From Perkinsus chesapeaki (lineage: Eukaryota > Perkinsozoa > Perkinsida > Perkinsidae), in contig JAAPAO010000274.1 of the NCBI GenBank assembly GCA_013115145.1, positions 1 to 44,146 of the forward strand: a stretch of 44,146 nt of DNA, read 5' to 3'. Below are positions 42,744 through 44,146 of this stretch, piece after piece. Within the stretch, counting starts at the first letter, position 1. Each line of letters opens with the position of its first letter. Made by a program: the position numbers and the translations under genes. The notes under the pieces were generated by a model. The model did not search any database, was not told the origin of the DNA, and saw only the letters and a list, made by a program, of their open reading frames with translations.

Positions 42744-43090
42744 ATGCTGTCTTAAAACGCGTGGCTGTGCTCAATCAGTCCAGTAAAAGAAACTAACCAT
42801 TTCAAACAGTGTGTTCGAAAAACTGGTAGTAAACTTCAATGGGAACCCGGACGCCGATTGAGTTTCCACTTCTGTGATTGCACTCTTGGCTGAGAGCACG
42901 TGACAGTCGGCTATTATTGTAGTTCGGATAGAGGACCGAGGCAGAGTATCCAGTGACAGGTTTCCTGTCTAACCAAGTGCTAACTCCTTACGGACCTCTA
43001 GCTAGCCGCTTCGTCACGTGCTATTCAATGTCAATGATATGCACGTGAACACTGTCACAGGCTGAATGCGTACTTAATATTCACTGTGCA
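42744..43090. other. Gap without a gene
   Basis: May contain more of the decayed transposon on the minus strand, but I cannot recognise it. Small inverted repeats (for example GACAGG/CCTGTC near 42956-42971) are present. Confidence 0.35.
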
Positions 43091-43164
43091 TGCCCGGACT
43101 CAGAATCGAACTGAGGATCCCCAGGTCTTCAGCCTAGCTCTTTCCTTGAAGGAGCTACTTAAGG
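43091..43164 (-). pseudogene. tRNA-Phe(GAA)-like sequence, degenerate
   Basis: On the minus strand: a perfect T arm (CTCAG-TTCGATT-CTGAG, 43099-43115), an anticodon arm CTAGG-CTGAAGA-CCTGG (43121-43137) with anticodon GAA at 43128-43130, and a D-arm-like GCTC...GAGC. The 3' acceptor strand TCCGGGC is present but the 5' strand that should pair with it is missing, and spacing between the D and anticodon arms is one base short. This fits a tRNA pseudogene or the head of a tRNA-derived SINE. Confidence 0.5.
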
Positions 43165-43437
43165 AGCTGCTACTATGTTATAGGCCCTGTGTCTGAAATT
43201 ATTTGGGGTGTGCGTGCGGTACTCCCTTAATCTCAGGAGATTTCACAGCCGCTATATTCGCAAGCTCAATCCGCTTATCATGTTACCCTTGCCACTCCTG
43301 GGTGTGTACACGTTGGCCCGTACATGTGGCGAAGCTGTTAATGAACGTTCTTGAGTTCATTCGTCGCGGGCTATCCCATATTTTATCAAGGCGATAGTTT
43401 TATGGTTAACGTATTACTGTTTACTACACCTTTTCAA

Positions 43438-43640
43438 CGCCTATTTCGACAATAGTAACTTCTATTTCGACAGGCGAGCGAGATTTATGTTAAGATTCTC
43501 GTTTAGTAATTTCAATTTCACCGGGGAGGTGGTTTAGTAATTTCAAATTCATCAGGTAGGTGCTTTAGTAACTTCAATATACCCTGGGAGGTGCTTCAGG
43601 AACTTCAATTTCGCTACACTTGTCTAGGAAATACAATTTC
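43438..43640. repeat. Degenerate direct repeats of about 31 bp
   Basis: Four to five units of the type GGTGGTTTAGTAATTTCAATTTCA (core TTTAGTAATTTCAATTTC) lie in a row and run into the foldback arm that starts at 43648. Confidence 0.7.
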
Positions 43641-43647
43641 GCAACTT

Positions 43648-44146
43648 TAGTGAAAACAATTTCGCATATAGGAACTTCAATTTCGACGCATACTCCCAAA
43701 CTCGACAAGGATGACTTAAACCACAATCCTTAGGAACACTCACCTTCGAACTCCCCCCCCCAGGTGGTCCGTCAATCATCTCTTGCACTCGTTCCGATCA
43801 CTCTCGACGGACACCGCTCTTTATGACCGACCAAGCTTGCTCGATTTTAAGCTGGATTGCAAAGATTCGATTGCTTCGGATGCAAGAAATGGACGATATG
43901 GCTATGAGGCACCGTCACGCTGTGACCGTACCGACGCCATCGGTCCGATGGCCGGTGCATTCTGTGCGCACGTTATGGGGCCCATAATATGGGCATGCTT
44001 AATAGGGCCGCCAAGTTGGCGGCCCCAACATATATGGCCAACATATCGGGCCGCCGATATGGTACTTCCTGTTTTTAAGTCATCCTTGTCGAGTTTGGGA
44101 GTATGCGTCGAAATTGAAGTTCCGATATGCGAAATTGTTTTCACTA
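43648..44146. mobile_element. Foldback element, cut by the window end
   Basis: 43648-43720 and 44074-44146 are inverted copies over 73 bp with about one mismatch (arm begins TAGTGAAAACAATTTCGCAT). The 353-bp centre contains smaller palindromes (for example GGGCCGCCAAGTTGGCGGCCC) and no gene. The left arm continues into repeats outside the loop, so the right arm probably continues beyond the window. Confidence 0.8.

Noticed and set aside
1-44146. CRISPR array, prokaryotic operons or spliced-leader genes
   Set aside because: No regular spacer-repeat array or ribosome-binding sites are seen. Repeats present are tandem or inverted without spacers. No dinoflagellate-type spliced-leader sequence was noticed when reading both strands.

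Overview
This window looks like nuclear DNA of a protist, most likely an alveolate and probably Perkinsus. The reasons are dense genes with GT-AG introns that are often only 41-58 nt long, about 45-50% GC, several signal-peptide proteins of lineage-specific type, a mitochondrial-type ISCU gene, and no prokaryotic gene structure. The species call is an inference, not a database result. Many single-frame open stretches here are antisense shadows, so the genes below were built by joining exons through GT/AG sites with matching phase.

Layout. 1-4.2 kb holds three plus-strand genes: an unknown two-exon gene with a foldback repeat filling its intron, a secreted 174-residue protein, and a multi-exon gene ending at 4172. 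4.3-6.5 kb has poorly resolved plus-strand exons. 7.0-16.5 kb is one long minus-strand gene with Kelch blades followed by EGF-like repeats and a hydrophobic C-terminus; cysteine-rich exons up to 17.35 kb may be its N-terminal part. 18.5-23.05 kb is a second many-exon minus-strand gene for a secreted, heavily N-glycosylated protein. 23.25-24.92 kb is the five-exon ISCU gene on the minus strand. 25.04-28.48 kb is a plus-strand gene for a small two-helix membrane protein; its intron 1 carries a 40-bp minisatellite and its intron 2 carries an antisense two-exon gene for a secreted protein.

29.06-29.64 kb is an intact eEF1A-lysine methyltransferase. 30.6-31.0 kb is a tryptophan-rich secreted protein and 31.7-32.0 kb an unknown small ORF. 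33.26-35.55 kb is a cathepsin B-like protease gene on the minus strand. 38.26-38.6 kb holds the 3' exons of an unknown gene. 38.88-40.89 kb encodes a 670-residue secreted protein with five related domains. The right end is repeat territory: a decayed hAT transposase split by a palindromic element, a tRNA-Phe-like sequence, and a second foldback element cut by the window edge.

Themes. ISCU (Fe-S cluster assembly), the eEF1A methyltransferase and the membrane protein are housekeeping-type genes. Around them sits an extracellular repertoire: a Kelch/EGF protein, an N-glycosylated secreted protein, small secreted proteins and a cysteine protease. Introns and intergenic gaps carry many short perfect palindromes and at least two foldback elements.
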